A DNA stretch of 64,000 nucleotides from Flavobacteriaceae bacterium (GTDB lineage Bacteria > Bacteroidota > Bacteroidia > Flavobacteriales > Flavobacteriaceae): the NCBI GenBank assembly GCA_018401115.1, contig JAGYKX010000003.1, positions 1 to 64,000 on the forward strand, given 5' to 3'. The notes beneath the pieces were generated by a model. That model made no database searches and was not told where the DNA came from. It saw only the letters and a list, made by a program, of their open reading frames with translations. This document shows, piece after piece, positions 1 through 9,770 of this stretch. Positions within the stretch are counted from its first letter, which is position 1; each line of letters opens with the position of its first letter. A program made the position numbers and the translations under genes.

Positions 1-99
1 GGGGGTCTTACTACTATATTATTAAAAAAGGTAATAGAGAAATGGCAGAAGAGGGGTGGTTGTATATCACGTATTAAAATCTTGTGTTTTTTATAGCGA

Positions 100-1308
100 C
101 TACTCCTCCAAAACCTCCGGATACAGAAAACTGTTATAAGGGAAACGAGTCACGTGAATGTCTCTCACAGCGTCGTACACTTTTTGTCTGAACTGGTCTA
201 GATTTTCTTTATTTAAGGCAGATATAAACAGGGCGTTTCCGTCCATCTTTTGCATCCAAGTACGCTCCCACTCTTCCATAGTGAAGTGTTTGCTAGTGCG
301 CTCAGTGACAAGGTCGTCTTCATCCAAGCGCTCTGGCTTATATTGGTCAATCTTGTTAAACACCATGATGGTGGGCTTGTCTGCCGCTTTAATGTCTGCC
401 ATAATGGTGTTTACCGCCGCAATCTGATCTTCGAAATCTGTATGAGAAATGTCTACAATATGCAGCAGTAAATCTGCTTCGCGCACCTCATCCAAGGTGC
501 CTTTAAAACTCTCTACCAGTTGGGTGGGGAGTTTTCTAATAAATCCTACCGTGTCTGTCATAAGGAAAGGCAGGTTGCCTATCACTACTTTTCTAACCGT
601 AGTATCCAGGGTGGCAAAAAGTTTGTTTTCTGCAAACACCTCAGATTTACTCACCACATTCATGAGAGTAGATTTCCCCACATTGGTATAGCCCACTAAA
701 GCCACACGAACTAGGGCCCCACGATTGCCACGTTGGGTTTCCATCTGACGGTCTATCTTTTGAAGTTGCTTCTTTAACAGCGTAATTCTATCGCGAACAA
801 TACGACGGTCTGTTTCAATCTCTGTCTCTCCAGGTCCACGCATTCCTATACCCCCCTTTTGACGTTCTAAGTGAGTCCAAAGACCCGCTAGTCTGGGTAA
901 TAAATATTGGTATTGGGCCAATTCTACCTGAGTCCTGGCATAAGAGGTTTGGGCCCTTTGGGCAAAAATATCCAGGATTAGAGAGGTCCTATCTACAATC
1001 TTACATTTGAGCTCACGCTCTATGTTTTTTTGTTGTGCTGGGGAAAGTTCGTCGTCAAAAATAACCGCACCAATCTCGTGCTCCTTTACAAATTCTGCTA
1101 CTTCTAATATTTTTCCTGTACCAATATAAGTTTTGGGGTTGGGCACGTCTACACGCTGCACAAAGCGCTTGAGCACTTCTCCTCCTGCGGTAAAAGTTAA
1201 AAACTCCAGCTCGTCTAAATACTCCTTCATTTTCTCTTCTGGCTGCTCCCTGGTAATAACACCAATGAGCACGGACTTCTCATAATTTAGATCCTGGGCT
1301 TCAATCAT
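100..1308 (-). CDS. hflX: GTPase HflX
   Basis: Ribosome-associated GTPase of the HflX family, which binds the 50S subunit and splits stalled or hibernating ribosomes, acting in the cytoplasm. The 402 residues show the glycine-rich HflX N-terminal domain (about 10-110), a coiled linker rich in Arg and Gln (about 165-195) and a G domain with G1 VGYTNVGKST (about 205-214), the G2-region FATLDTT, G3 DTVGF and G4 NKID near 320. Length is usual for the family. The start is an ATG and fits the usual N-terminus. A short stretch TATCTTTA at 1331-1338 on the minus strand resembles a -7 box (TAnnTTTG) but deviates at the last base. The gene stands alone, downstream of a serine hydrolase on the same strand. 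Confidence 0.95.
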   Translation of the reverse strand: MIEAQDLNYEKSVLIGVITREQPEEKMKEYLDELEFLTFTAGGEVLKRFVQRVDVPNPKTYIGTGKILEVAEFVKEHEIGAVIFDDELSPAQQKNIERELKCKIVDRTSLILDIFAQRAQTSYARTQVELAQYQYLLPRLAGLWTHLERQKGGIGMRGPGETEIETDRRIVRDRITLLKKQLQKIDRQMETQRGNRGALVRVALVGYTNVGKSTLMNVVSKSEVFAENKLFATLDTTVRKVVIGNLPFLMTDTVGFIRKLPTQLVESFKGTLDEVREADLLLHIVDISHTDFEDQIAAVNTIMADIKAADKPTIMVFNKIDQYKPERLDEDDLVTERTSKHFTMEEWERTWMQKMDGNALFISALNKENLDQFRQKVYDAVRDIHVTRFPYNSFLYPEVLEE

Positions 1309-1391
1309 ATATTTGTAGCTATTTAAAGCGTAAAGATACCGAAAGTTAAGGTCATTTTAGAAAATAAGACCGCTCGAGTTTAAAGGTGTTT

Positions 1392-2672
1392 TTAAATTCC
1401 CAGCCCTTTATAAATGGCCTCCTGCAACTTCTCCCTAATATTGGTGGTGTAAATCCCCCTTTGGGTTCTGGAAGGATACACCCTATTAGACAAGAAAATA
1501 TAGATGAGTTCGTGAGTGGGATCTACCCAGACAAAAGTTCCTGTAAATCCGGAGTGCCCATAGCTCTCTGGACTCACGGAAGGCGCCGGATAAGATTTTG
1601 AGGCGGGGAGGCTGTCATTGCCCAATAGGGGTTTGTCAAAACCAAGCCCACGCCTGTTGTTGTTTTCTGGATATTGTACTGCAGTAAAAGTAGCAATGGT
1701 TTCAGCAGAGAGGTACTGACGCCCACCTACACGACCTCCCTGCAGCCACATATTGAGTATTTTATACACCGAGGCAGCACTGGAAAACAAGCCTGCATTT
1801 CCAGAGACCCCACCAAAGAGTGCTGCATTCTCGTCATGTACATAGTTTTGAGTAAGGGCTTTTCTAAAGAGGGAGTCCCTTTCCGTAGGCACCACTCTTT
1901 TGCTTGGAAGTCTTTGGGCAGGCAAATAACCCAGATCTTCTGCGCCCAAAGGATCGTAAAAATGGCTGCGCATATAACTGCGGTAATCTTCGCCTGTGAG
2001 TTGTTCAATGAGGCTGGGAAACAGTAAAAAAGCCAAGCCAGAATAATTGTATTTCTTTTCAGTACTGGGAGCGGCCCTATTGATTTTTCTGTACATCTTA
2101 TAAGGAAAACGGCGGTGTATATACTTGTTTTCGAAAGCCACTAAAGAAAAACGCTTGGAGGGACGCTCCCGCACAAAACGCCTTTTTAATTTGGAGACCC
2201 CCCTTTTGGGGTAGGCCATAACCTCATTTAAAAAAACAATATAAGGGATCAGTCCCGCCTGATGGGCTAAAATCTCCCTAAGGGTAAGGTCCCTTTTATT
2301 GCGGTATTTCTTCCATGGGGTCCAGTACTGACTAAAGGGAGCGTCTAGGTCCAACACCCCTTGTTCTACCAAAGCCATTAGGGCTGGTAAAGGGCCCAAT
2401 ATTTTTGTCACCGACGCCAGGTCATAGAGGTCAGTAGTTTGCACAGGAACTAAGGAGTCGTAAGTGTGAAAGCCGTAGGCCTTTTCTAACAAGATTTTAC
2501 CCTGATGGGCCACCAATACCTGAGCCCCTGGAAAGGCCTTTTGGTTTATGGCGTCGTTGATCAAACTATCTACATTTGTTTGCCATTGGGCAACACTGAC
2601 CTCAATAGTGAATATTGTGGCCAGCAAGGCTAAAAAAAATGTTTTATAAAAAGTTATTTGTAGTGATTTCAC
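1392..2672 (-). CDS. Secreted serine hydrolase, class C beta-lactamase/PBP4-like family
   Basis: Penicillin-binding/beta-lactamase-fold serine hydrolase, 426 residues. An N-terminal signal peptide is visible (hydrophobic FFLALLATIFTI, likely cut after SVAQ near residue 29), so it acts in the periplasm or outside. The catalytic SxxK is SVTK at about 87-90, the second motif is a Tyr-Ser pair in KYNYSGLAF, and GHSGFTG near 368 stands where the KTG-like triad belongs. This family contains D-alanyl-D-alanine carboxypeptidases, beta-lactamases and esterases; the sequence alone does not tell which. In many Bacteroidota related domains are fused to a GH3 glycosidase; here it stands alone. It lies downstream of hemB with a gap of 56 bases. 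Confidence 0.85.
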   Translation of the reverse strand: MKSLQITFYKTFFLALLATIFTIEVSVAQWQTNVDSLINDAINQKAFPGAQVLVAHQGKILLEKAYGFHTYDSLVPVQTTDLYDLASVTKILGPLPALMALVEQGVLDLDAPFSQYWTPWKKYRNKRDLTLREILAHQAGLIPYIVFLNEVMAYPKRGVSKLKRRFVRERPSKRFSLVAFENKYIHRRFPYKMYRKINRAAPSTEKKYNYSGLAFLLFPSLIEQLTGEDYRSYMRSHFYDPLGAEDLGYLPAQRLPSKRVVPTERDSLFRKALTQNYVHDENAALFGGVSGNAGLFSSAASVYKILNMWLQGGRVGGRQYLSAETIATFTAVQYPENNNRRGLGFDKPLLGNDSLPASKSYPAPSVSPESYGHSGFTGTFVWVDPTHELIYIFLSNRVYPSRTQRGIYTTNIREKLQEAIYKGLGI

Positions 2673-2728
2673 TTCTAAATATACCCATTTTTAAAATACA
2701 GCCCTTTTAAAATAAAATAGTTGCTTTG

Positions 2729-3703
<975 letters not shown>

Positions 3704-3721
3704 AGGGTCTTCTTTTTTAGG

Positions 3722-4627
3722 TTATTGGGCCCATTCTCTGGGGGTAGCTAAAACGTCTAGTAAGGCCGCTTCTTCAGAGCCTTCTAGGGGTTGATGGTCA
3801 TACACCCACTGCACATGAGGGGGCAAACTCATCAATATACTTTCTATACGGCCGTTAGTTTTAAGGCCAAATAAGGTCCCTTTGTCATGAACCAAATTAA
3901 ATTCTACATAACGGCCCCTTCTAATTTCCTGCCAATCTCTTTGAGCTGGGCTATACGGAAGGTCTTTTCTCCTGCTTACAATAGGCAGATAGGCATCTAA
4001 AAAAGAGTCTCCAACTTGAGTCACAAACTGGTACCATTCTTCCAAACTTCTTTCAGGCGAGGCTTTACAATAATCAAAAAACAGGCCCCCTACTCCCCTT
4101 GCCTCCTGGCGGTGTTCGTTCCAAAAATAGTCGTCACAACGGGCCTTAAATTTGGGGTAAAAGGCCGGGTCATGTGCGTCACAGACCGTTTTGCAAGTCT
4201 CATGAAAGTGCTGAGCGTCTTGTTCAAATAAATAGTAAGGGGTCAGGTCTTGCCCGCCACCAAACCAGGCATCTATGCGATTTCCCTCTAGGTCATATAG
4301 TTCAAAATAACGCCAATTGGCGTGTACCGTGGGCACCATGGGATTTTTGGGGTGTAATACTAAGGAAAGTCCACAGGCAAAAAAATTAGATTCCCCCACC
4401 CCAAAATAGGCTTGCATACTCTTGGGTAATGGGCCGTGAACGGCCGACGTATTCACGCCTCCCTTTTCAAACACTGCGCCCTCTTGAATCACTCTGGTCT
4501 GGCCGCCACCCCCTTCTGAACGTTCCCACAGGTCTTCCTGAAAACGAGCGCTGCCGTCTATCTCTTCCAAACCTTTGCAAATACGGTCTTGAAGGTCTCT
4601 GATATAGGTGGTGAATTGTTCTTTCAT
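3722..4627 (-). CDS. hemF: Oxygen-dependent coproporphyrinogen III oxidase
   Basis: HemF performs the oxygen-dependent double decarboxylation of coproporphyrinogen III to protoporphyrinogen IX in the cytoplasm. The 301 residues match family length. Diagnostic stretches are GGGGQTRV near residue 38, the block VFEKGGVNTSAVHG, HANWRYFEL, and the active-site WFGGGQDLTPYY. The C-terminal half carries the family segments GLFFDYCK and RRGRYVEFNLVHDKGT. It is intact and lies between hemE (upstream) and hemB (downstream, 18-base gap) on the same strand. The oxygen-dependent enzyme fits an aerobic organism. Confidence 0.96.
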   Translation of the reverse strand: MKEQFTTYIRDLQDRICKGLEEIDGSARFQEDLWERSEGGGGQTRVIQEGAVFEKGGVNTSAVHGPLPKSMQAYFGVGESNFFACGLSLVLHPKNPMVPTVHANWRYFELYDLEGNRIDAWFGGGQDLTPYYLFEQDAQHFHETCKTVCDAHDPAFYPKFKARCDDYFWNEHRQEARGVGGLFFDYCKASPERSLEEWYQFVTQVGDSFLDAYLPIVSRRKDLPYSPAQRDWQEIRRGRYVEFNLVHDKGTLFGLKTNGRIESILMSLPPHVQWVYDHQPLEGSEEAALLDVLATPREWAQ

Positions 4628-4683
4628 GCGATGGGTACTAAAAAGAAGCTAAAGCGCTTGTTGTATGGTGTGCTTTAAGCTAT

Positions 4684-5716
4684 TTAATCTCTGGGTTTAT
4701 ATTCTTTTACGGCTTCTATAAATGCCCCTGCGTTCTCGAGTGGAATATGTGGTAATATCCCATGCCCTAAGTTCACAATATAACGGTCTTTTCCAAAGGC
4801 GTCTATCATTTCATGCACCATCCTTTTAATGGTCTTTGGGTGGAGACAACAGCCTGGTGGGGTCAAAGTTTCCTTGAAGGGTAATCTTACCACCAGATAA
4901 ATATCTCGCGTTTTGTGCAGAGCAGGTCCAATCTACCCCTAAGGCAGCAGCGCCAGATTGAGACATTTCTCTCAGAGCAAACCAGCAGCCTTTTCCAAAG
5001 GCAATCACAGGCGCCTCTTCTTTTAAGGCGTCTATGATTTGTTGGATGTACTGCCATGAAAATTCCTGATAATCGGTAGGAGACAACATACCGCCCCAAG
5101 AGTCAAATACCTGAACGGCATTTACCCCTGCAGCTACTTTGGCCTTTAAATAGGCTATAGTCGTATCTGTAATTTTCTGTAATAGAGTATGTGCGGCTAT
5201 GGGTTGGGTGAAACAAAATTCCTTGGCTTTGTCAAAGTTTTTGCTTCCTTGGCCCTGTACGCAATAACACAGAATGGTCCATGGAGAGCCTGCAAAACCA
5301 ATGAGTGGCACCTCATCGTTGAGCTTTTCCTTGGTCATTTTAATGGCCTCCATGACATAGCCCAAGCTTTCTTGAATGTCTGGAACAATCACCTGGTCTA
5401 CCCCTTTTTGATCGCGAATAGGGTGGGGTAAATAGGGCCCAAAATTGGGCTTCATTTCTACCTCAATATTCATGGCCTGTGGGATTACTAAAATGTCTGA
5501 AAACAGAATAGCGGCGTCCATACCGTAACGTCTAATAGGTTGCACGGTAATTTCAGAAGCCAACTCAGGCGTCTGGCAACGGGTAAAGAAATCGTATTTT
5601 TCCTTGAGTTCCATAAACTCTGGAAGGTATCTTCCTGCCTGGCGCATCATCCAAACGGGTGGTCTAGAGACGGTTTCGCCTTTGAGGGCTTTTAGGAATA
5701 AATCATTCTTTATCAT
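4684..5716 (-). pseudogene. hemE: Uroporphyrinogen decarboxylase, frameshifted near the 3' end
   Basis: HemE decarboxylates uroporphyrinogen III to coproporphyrinogen III. The N-terminal motif [16 protein letters not shown] and [11 protein letters not shown] are present, and the protein is normal up to [15 protein letters not shown], where it runs into DH and a stop. The rest ([14 protein letters not shown] to the C-terminus, KEYKPRD) continues in the next frame (ORF 4684..4893). Removing one base from the C3 run at 4838-4840 (minus strand CCC) fuses the two ORFs into a 343-residue protein of normal length with no residue lost. The break is therefore a single +1 homopolymer indel. As written the last quarter, including conserved GHGILP, would be lost. 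Confidence 0.9.
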
Positions 5717-5762
5717 GGGGATTGTATTTTATGGCAATTAATATCGTTGATTCTGTTGGCTG

Positions 5763-6461
5763 TTATTTGTATTGTTTTCTGGGGTAATGGGCCCGAAGTG
5801 CACTTAACATATGGGCAAAACTCGGTTTCTTGGCTACTACATACTGTTTGGTATAGGCCGCCACGGCCTGAGCCGTAGTAGGGCCAATGGCCACCACAAA
5901 GGCGTCTCCAATGGTGTTTTTATCTGTAAAAGCTGCTACGCCACTGGGGCTGTAAAAGAAGAGGGCTTCGAAAGGACGGTCAAAAGCCTTTTCTACTCCA
6001 TTTGTTTCATATACAATACGAATGTTTAAAGGCAGTTTTGCCGCTTTAAAAGCGTTAGGTAAAGTGGGCAAATGCCTGTTGCCACAGAAATAGTAAAGCG
6101 GGCTGCTCTCTAAAGCATAACTCCCTGAAAACAAGATTTTCTCCAAGTCTACTGCGCTGTCTGCTACTTCATGAACCAATACCCCTTTTTTTCTGAGTTT
6201 TTGGGCAGAGCGCTCGCCTACACAATACACCCCTTCTAGCATAGGCAAAGCCGTAGAAAGGTGTTCGTGAGACAGGAAAGCGGCTACTGCATTTTGGCTG
6301 GTAAAGATTCCTTTGAATGGCGCCGCTGGCATGTCAAAACAAAGGGATTCTGCCACCACCGCATTGTAAGACTGCACCGAAAATCCAGCTGCGAGCAGTC
6401 TAGACCGCTGGGCGGGCTGTAAGGCTTTTGTGCTGAGTATTGTCGGTGTGATCATGGTCAT
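5763..6461 (-). CDS. hemD: Uroporphyrinogen-III synthase
   Basis: HemD cyclises hydroxymethylbilane to uroporphyrinogen III. The 232-residue protein has the weakly conserved HemD pattern: an early FKGIFTSQNAVAAF, a central CVGERSAQKLRKKG, and a second-domain segment LFFYSPSGVAAF followed by VVAIGPTTAQAV. The family is poorly conserved in sequence, so position supports the call: it starts at the hemC stop with a one-base overlap (TAATG) and precedes hemE. A second ATG lies two codons downstream; the first is preferred because of the overlap. Confidence 0.9.
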   Translation of the reverse strand: MTMITPTILSTKALQPAQRSRLLAAGFSVQSYNAVVAESLCFDMPAAPFKGIFTSQNAVAAFLSHEHLSTALPMLEGVYCVGERSAQKLRKKGVLVHEVADSAVDLEKILFSGSYALESSPLYYFCGNRHLPTLPNAFKAAKLPLNIRIVYETNGVEKAFDRPFEALFFYSPSGVAAFTDKNTIGDAFVVAIGPTTAQAVAAYTKQYVVAKKPSFAHMLSALRAHYPRKQYK

Positions 6462-7378
6462 TAATCCGTCCCTAGGGTCTTTTTTATCTCTGCCATGAGG
6501 GCTTTGCCGCCTTGGCTTAATATTTTTTGGGCCATTTTTCTACCGTATCCTGGCGCCTGGTCTAAAGGCACAAAGGTGTTGGTTTCTATATGCTGCTTAC
6601 CGTCTAAACTGTGTAGTACGCCTATAAAGTGCAGTTGGTCCTGGGTGGTGGTGGCCAACGCGCCTATGGGCGCGGTGCAACCGCCTTCTAGTTCGTTTAA
6701 AAATTCGCGTTCTATTTGGGTGCAGAGGGCCGTCTGAGGATCGTTTAAGATCGAGAGCTCCTCTAGAAGGGCGGTGTGAGCGCTTTGCGCTACCACCACC
6801 ATGGCACCCTGCGCGGGGGCAGGAACCATCCAATCCAAACGCATAGCGTTTTCAGGCAATAGATCTAGTCGGGCCAATCCAGCAGCGGCAAAAATGGCGC
6901 CACCCCATGAATGATGCGCTAATTTTTCTAATCGGGTCTGAACGTTTCCCCTTATATCTACCAACTCATGATGGGGATATTTGGCGAGCCATTGGGCTTT
7001 GCGTCTTAAACTACTGGTGGCTATTTGGAGCCCTGAGGTGGCGAAATCTGGTGATTTGTGCACTAGGACGTCGGCCGTGGAGGCCCGCTTTAATACGGCA
7101 GCCTTAGAAATTCCCTGAGCCAACACCGTGGGAACATCTTTATAAGAATGTACCGCCAAATCTATTTCGCCAGCCAAAAGCGCCACATCTAAGGTCTTAG
7201 TGAATACCCCTGAAACACCCAATTCATAAAGGGGCTTGTCTAGTTTTAAATCTCCTAAGGATTTTACAGGGATGAGCTCGCTTTGAATGCCCTTTGCGGC
7301 TAATTGAGATTGAACCGTCTCTGCCTGCCACATGGCAAGAGCAGAATCTCTGGTGCCTATGCGGAGGACCTTAGCCAT
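6461..7378 (-). CDS. hemC: Hydroxymethylbilane synthase (porphobilinogen deaminase)
   Basis: HemC polymerises four porphobilinogens to hydroxymethylbilane using a dipyrromethane cofactor. The 305 residues begin with RIGTRDSALAMWQ, contain HSYKDVPT near 77-84 and the substrate-binding SSLRRKAQ and DIRGNVQTRL blocks, and carry the cofactor-attachment cysteine in GGCTAPIGA (Cys234). Length is normal. It overlaps the hemA 3' end by 8 bases and the hemD start by one base, so the three are probably translated from one message. Confidence 0.97.
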   Translation of the reverse strand: MAKVLRIGTRDSALAMWQAETVQSQLAAKGIQSELIPVKSLGDLKLDKPLYELGVSGVFTKTLDVALLAGEIDLAVHSYKDVPTVLAQGISKAAVLKRASTADVLVHKSPDFATSGLQIATSSLRRKAQWLAKYPHHELVDIRGNVQTRLEKLAHHSWGGAIFAAAGLARLDLLPENAMRLDWMVPAPAQGAMVVVAQSAHTALLEELSILNDPQTALCTQIEREFLNELEGGCTAPIGALATTTQDQLHFIGVLHSLDGKQHIETNTFVPLDQAPGYGRKMAQKILSQGGKALMAEIKKTLGTD

Positions 7379-8633
7379 GGGTAGCGGTTTCTTTTAATTG
7401 AAACACCGCTTCAATCAGGGCCACACTCTCTTCGGGTTGGTCTTGCACCTCTTTGAGGTGTTCTGCAAATTGTTTGGTGATTTTTTGGATCATTCTGTCC
7501 GTGAGCTGCTGAGCGGTAGCCGTATCAAAACCATTGGTTTTCTTTTGCATGAAATCCAACTCTTCTGCCTGCATAAGCTGCAACTTATTTTTGAGGGCTT
7601 TAATGACCGGAGAGAATTTACGGGTTTCTAACCAGGCGTTAAATTCACCTTCAATATGGGCTATAATGGCCTTAGCTGCCGGAATGTGTGCACGTCTTTT
7701 CTCTAGGGTGTAGTCTGTGATTTGAGACAACTCATCTAAATGCACTAGGGTCACGTTTTCCAATTCCTGCACATCTGAATCTACATTCTGTGGAATGGAT
7801 AGATCTAGAATTAACAGCGGCCTGTTGTGGTGTATCAGGGCCTTTGAAACCGTGGGTTTTGAGGCGCCTGTAGCCACTACCAAGACATCTGATTTGCGAA
7901 TTTCAGCAGGCAAGTCTCCGTAGTCTTTTACGAGGAGGTTAAATTTACCCGCTACTTTTTCTGCGGTATCCTTGGTCCTATTAATGAGTGTTATATGACT
8001 GTTTTTGGTGTGTTTCACCAAATTCTCACAGGTGTTGCGTCCTATCTTTCCGGTCCCAAACAACAAGATATTCTTATCGGAGACGTCTGCGACTTGTTTT
8101 AAGATATATTGTACAGAGGCAAAGGCTACTGAGGTAGCCCCTGTGGAAATGTCTGTTTCGTTCTTAATGCGTTTGCTCGCCTGAATGACAGCATTGGTTA
8201 AACGCTCCATAAATGGATTGGCAAGCCCTGCTTTTTTGGCGGTAGTAAAACCCTTTTTAATCTGAGCAATAATTTCAAAATCACCCAAAATCTGACTGTC
8301 TAATCCAGTCCCCACACAAAATAAATGGTGAATAGCTTCTTTGTTTTTGTGAATGTATGCCACCTCCTGGAAGGCTTCTATGCTTCCGTGGGTGGTGTCG
8401 CACAACAGAGATATTAGGGTAAAGGGGTCTTGGGCAAAACCGTATAATTCGGTTCTATTACAGGTGCTTACCACCATGAGCGCGTCCAAACCTACTGTTT
8501 TAGCTGTAGCAAGTATTTCAACCACTTGGTGTTCTTGCAGGCTAAATAAGCCTCTTGTAGCAGCGTCTGCCTTTTGGTAGTTTAATCCTACACAAAAAAA
8601 AGATTGGTGTTTAGAAATGTGGTAGTCCTTCAT
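7371..8633 (-). CDS. hemA: Glutamyl-tRNA reductase
   Basis: HemA reduces glutamyl-tRNA to glutamate-1-semialdehyde, the entry step of C5 haem synthesis. Present are the catalytic cysteine motif VSTCNRTELYG, the SQILGDFEI segment and the NADPH-binding GTGKIGRNTCENL. The open frame extends upstream to 8744, but I chose the ATG at 8633 (MKDYHISKHQSFF): it gives 420 residues, and a -7 promoter box TACTTTTG (8668-8675) lies inside the longer frame. An ATG at 8654 is the alternative but would leave almost no leader. First gene of the hem cluster; the adjacent AraC-type regulator is transcribed divergently. Confidence 0.93.
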   Translation of the reverse strand: MKDYHISKHQSFFCVGLNYQKADAATRGLFSLQEHQVVEILATAKTVGLDALMVVSTCNRTELYGFAQDPFTLISLLCDTTHGSIEAFQEVAYIHKNKEAIHHLFCVGTGLDSQILGDFEIIAQIKKGFTTAKKAGLANPFMERLTNAVIQASKRIKNETDISTGATSVAFASVQYILKQVADVSDKNILLFGTGKIGRNTCENLVKHTKNSHITLINRTKDTAEKVAGKFNLLVKDYGDLPAEIRKSDVLVVATGASKPTVSKALIHHNRPLLILDLSIPQNVDSDVQELENVTLVHLDELSQITDYTLEKRRAHIPAAKAIIAHIEGEFNAWLETRKFSPVIKALKNKLQLMQAEELDFMQKKTNGFDTATAQQLTDRMIQKITKQFAEHLKEVQDQPEESVALIEAVFQLKETATHG

Positions 8634-8667
8634 AAAAACGGTCAACTTCTCCATGTAAACGGGAGTA

Positions 8668-8675
8668 CAAAAGTA
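8668..8675 (-). promoter_or_regulatory. -7 promoter box of hemA
   Basis: The minus strand reads TACTTTTG, an exact match to the Bacteroidota -7 consensus TAnnTTTG. Initiation about 7 bases downstream would leave a leader of about 28 bases before the 8633 ATG. No good TTG is seen at the expected -33 position, so the call rests on one half-site. Confidence 0.5.
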
Positions 8676-8770
8676 AGTCCACAATAAAGATAAAAATAAC
8701 GCTAGAGGAACAATTAGTGTCGCCTCAGAATTTTTTCTAGCCATTTTTATTTAAAATGCGCCTAGTTTCT

Positions 8771-8778
8771 TATTTTTG
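8771..8778 (+). promoter_or_regulatory. -7 promoter box of the AraC-family gene
   Basis: TATTTTTG matches TAnnTTTG and lies 73 bases before the ATG of the regulator. It predicts a leader of about 65 bases that contains the inverted repeat at 8809-8827. The -33 half-site is not clear. Confidence 0.45.
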
Positions 8779-8808
8779 TTGGGCTAAACCTTTGGGTATT
8801 GCTTTTTT

Positions 8809-8827
8809 ATTTAGAACTATTCTAAAT
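8809..8827. promoter_or_regulatory. Perfect inverted repeat in the AraC gene leader
   Basis: ATTTAGAA-CTA-TTCTAAAT is a perfect 8-bp inverted repeat with a 3-base centre, 23 bases upstream of the regulator start. It could be an operator for autoregulation or an RNA stem with a very small loop. There is no second copy that I noticed in the window. Confidence 0.45.
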
Positions 8828-8850
8828 AAAATAACACTTAAAAAATAGGA

Positions 8851-9744
8851 ATGGAAGATAAAAACAACGCGCTAAGTCCCTTTGAAGAAATCTATTTAGA
8901 AGAAGGTTTTTATGTGCTTAAAATACAGAATAACAGTCCTTTACCCCAAAAGCTCACCAAAGCCATAGACAGTACTTACATACAATTTCACTTCTGTCTC
9001 AAAGGCAGTGCAGACTTTCTTTTCAATGAGGGCTCCTATAGCCTTCCGGTGTCTGAGGAGCAGTCTTTACTATTGTACAACACCCAAAAAGACCTGCCAC
9101 TCAATGCGGTGCTTCAGCCCAATGCTTGGATGTTTTCCGTGGTCATGACCCTCAGAAAATTTCACACCCTGTTTTCTAGAGAGGCCCATATTATTCCTTT
9201 TTTAAGCAACGAAAACAAAGACAAAAAATACTACGCGCAAGAGGCGGTGTCGCCCTCCATTGCCGTGGTGATTAGCCAACTCATGTACAACAGTTTGCAT
9301 TCGAATATTAAAGATCTCTACATAAAAGCCAAGGTATATGAACTTATGGCTTTGTACTTTAATGTCTCTGAAGAGGCAGACACAGCCCAGTGCCCTTTCT
9401 TGGTAGATGAAGACAATTTAAAACGCATTAGAAAAGCCAAAGAAATTGTGGTCTCTAGAATGGCAGAGCCTCCCACGCTCACAGAATTGTCTCAGGAAAT
9501 TGGCCTGAGTCTTAAAAAGCTCAAAGAGGGTTTTAAACAAGTCTATGGAGATTCTGTGTATAGTTTTCTATTTGACTATAAAATGGAGTACGGTAGGAAA
9601 CTATTAGTTTCTGGGGCCTATAATGTGAATGAAGTAGGACTTAAAATTGGTTATTCAACAGCCAGTCATTATATAGCCGCATTTAAAAAGAAATACGGCA
9701 CTACCCCTAAAAAATACCTCACTGCTGCTGCTAGCGCTGTATAA
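8851..9744 (+). CDS. AraC-family transcriptional regulator
   Basis: DNA-binding regulator of 297 residues. The N-terminal 170 residues form a beta-rich effector domain of the cupin kind with no clear ligand signature. The C-terminal domain (about 195-292) has the two helix-turn-helices of AraC/XylS proteins: TLTELSQEIGLSLKKLKEGFKQ, then YNVNEVGLKIGYSTASHYIAAFKKKYGTTPKKY. It is divergent from hemA with 217 bases between the starts, and its 3' neighbour, a ThuA-like gene, follows after 26 bases. Placement beside haem genes suggests but does not prove a role in haem or iron control. Translation signals are AT-rich without a strong Shine-Dalgarno, as is normal in this phylum. Confidence 0.9.
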   Translation: MEDKNNALSPFEEIYLEEGFYVLKIQNNSPLPQKLTKAIDSTYIQFHFCLKGSADFLFNEGSYSLPVSEEQSLLLYNTQKDLPLNAVLQPNAWMFSVVMTLRKFHTLFSREAHIIPFLSNENKDKKYYAQEAVSPSIAVVISQLMYNSLHSNIKDLYIKAKVYELMALYFNVSEEADTAQCPFLVDEDNLKRIRKAKEIVVSRMAEPPTLTELSQEIGLSLKKLKEGFKQVYGDSVYSFLFDYKMEYGRKLLVSGAYNVNEVGLKIGYSTASHYIAAFKKKYGTTPKKYLTAAASAV

Positions 9745-9770
9745 TCTAGTTACTTTTTACCTATAACAAC

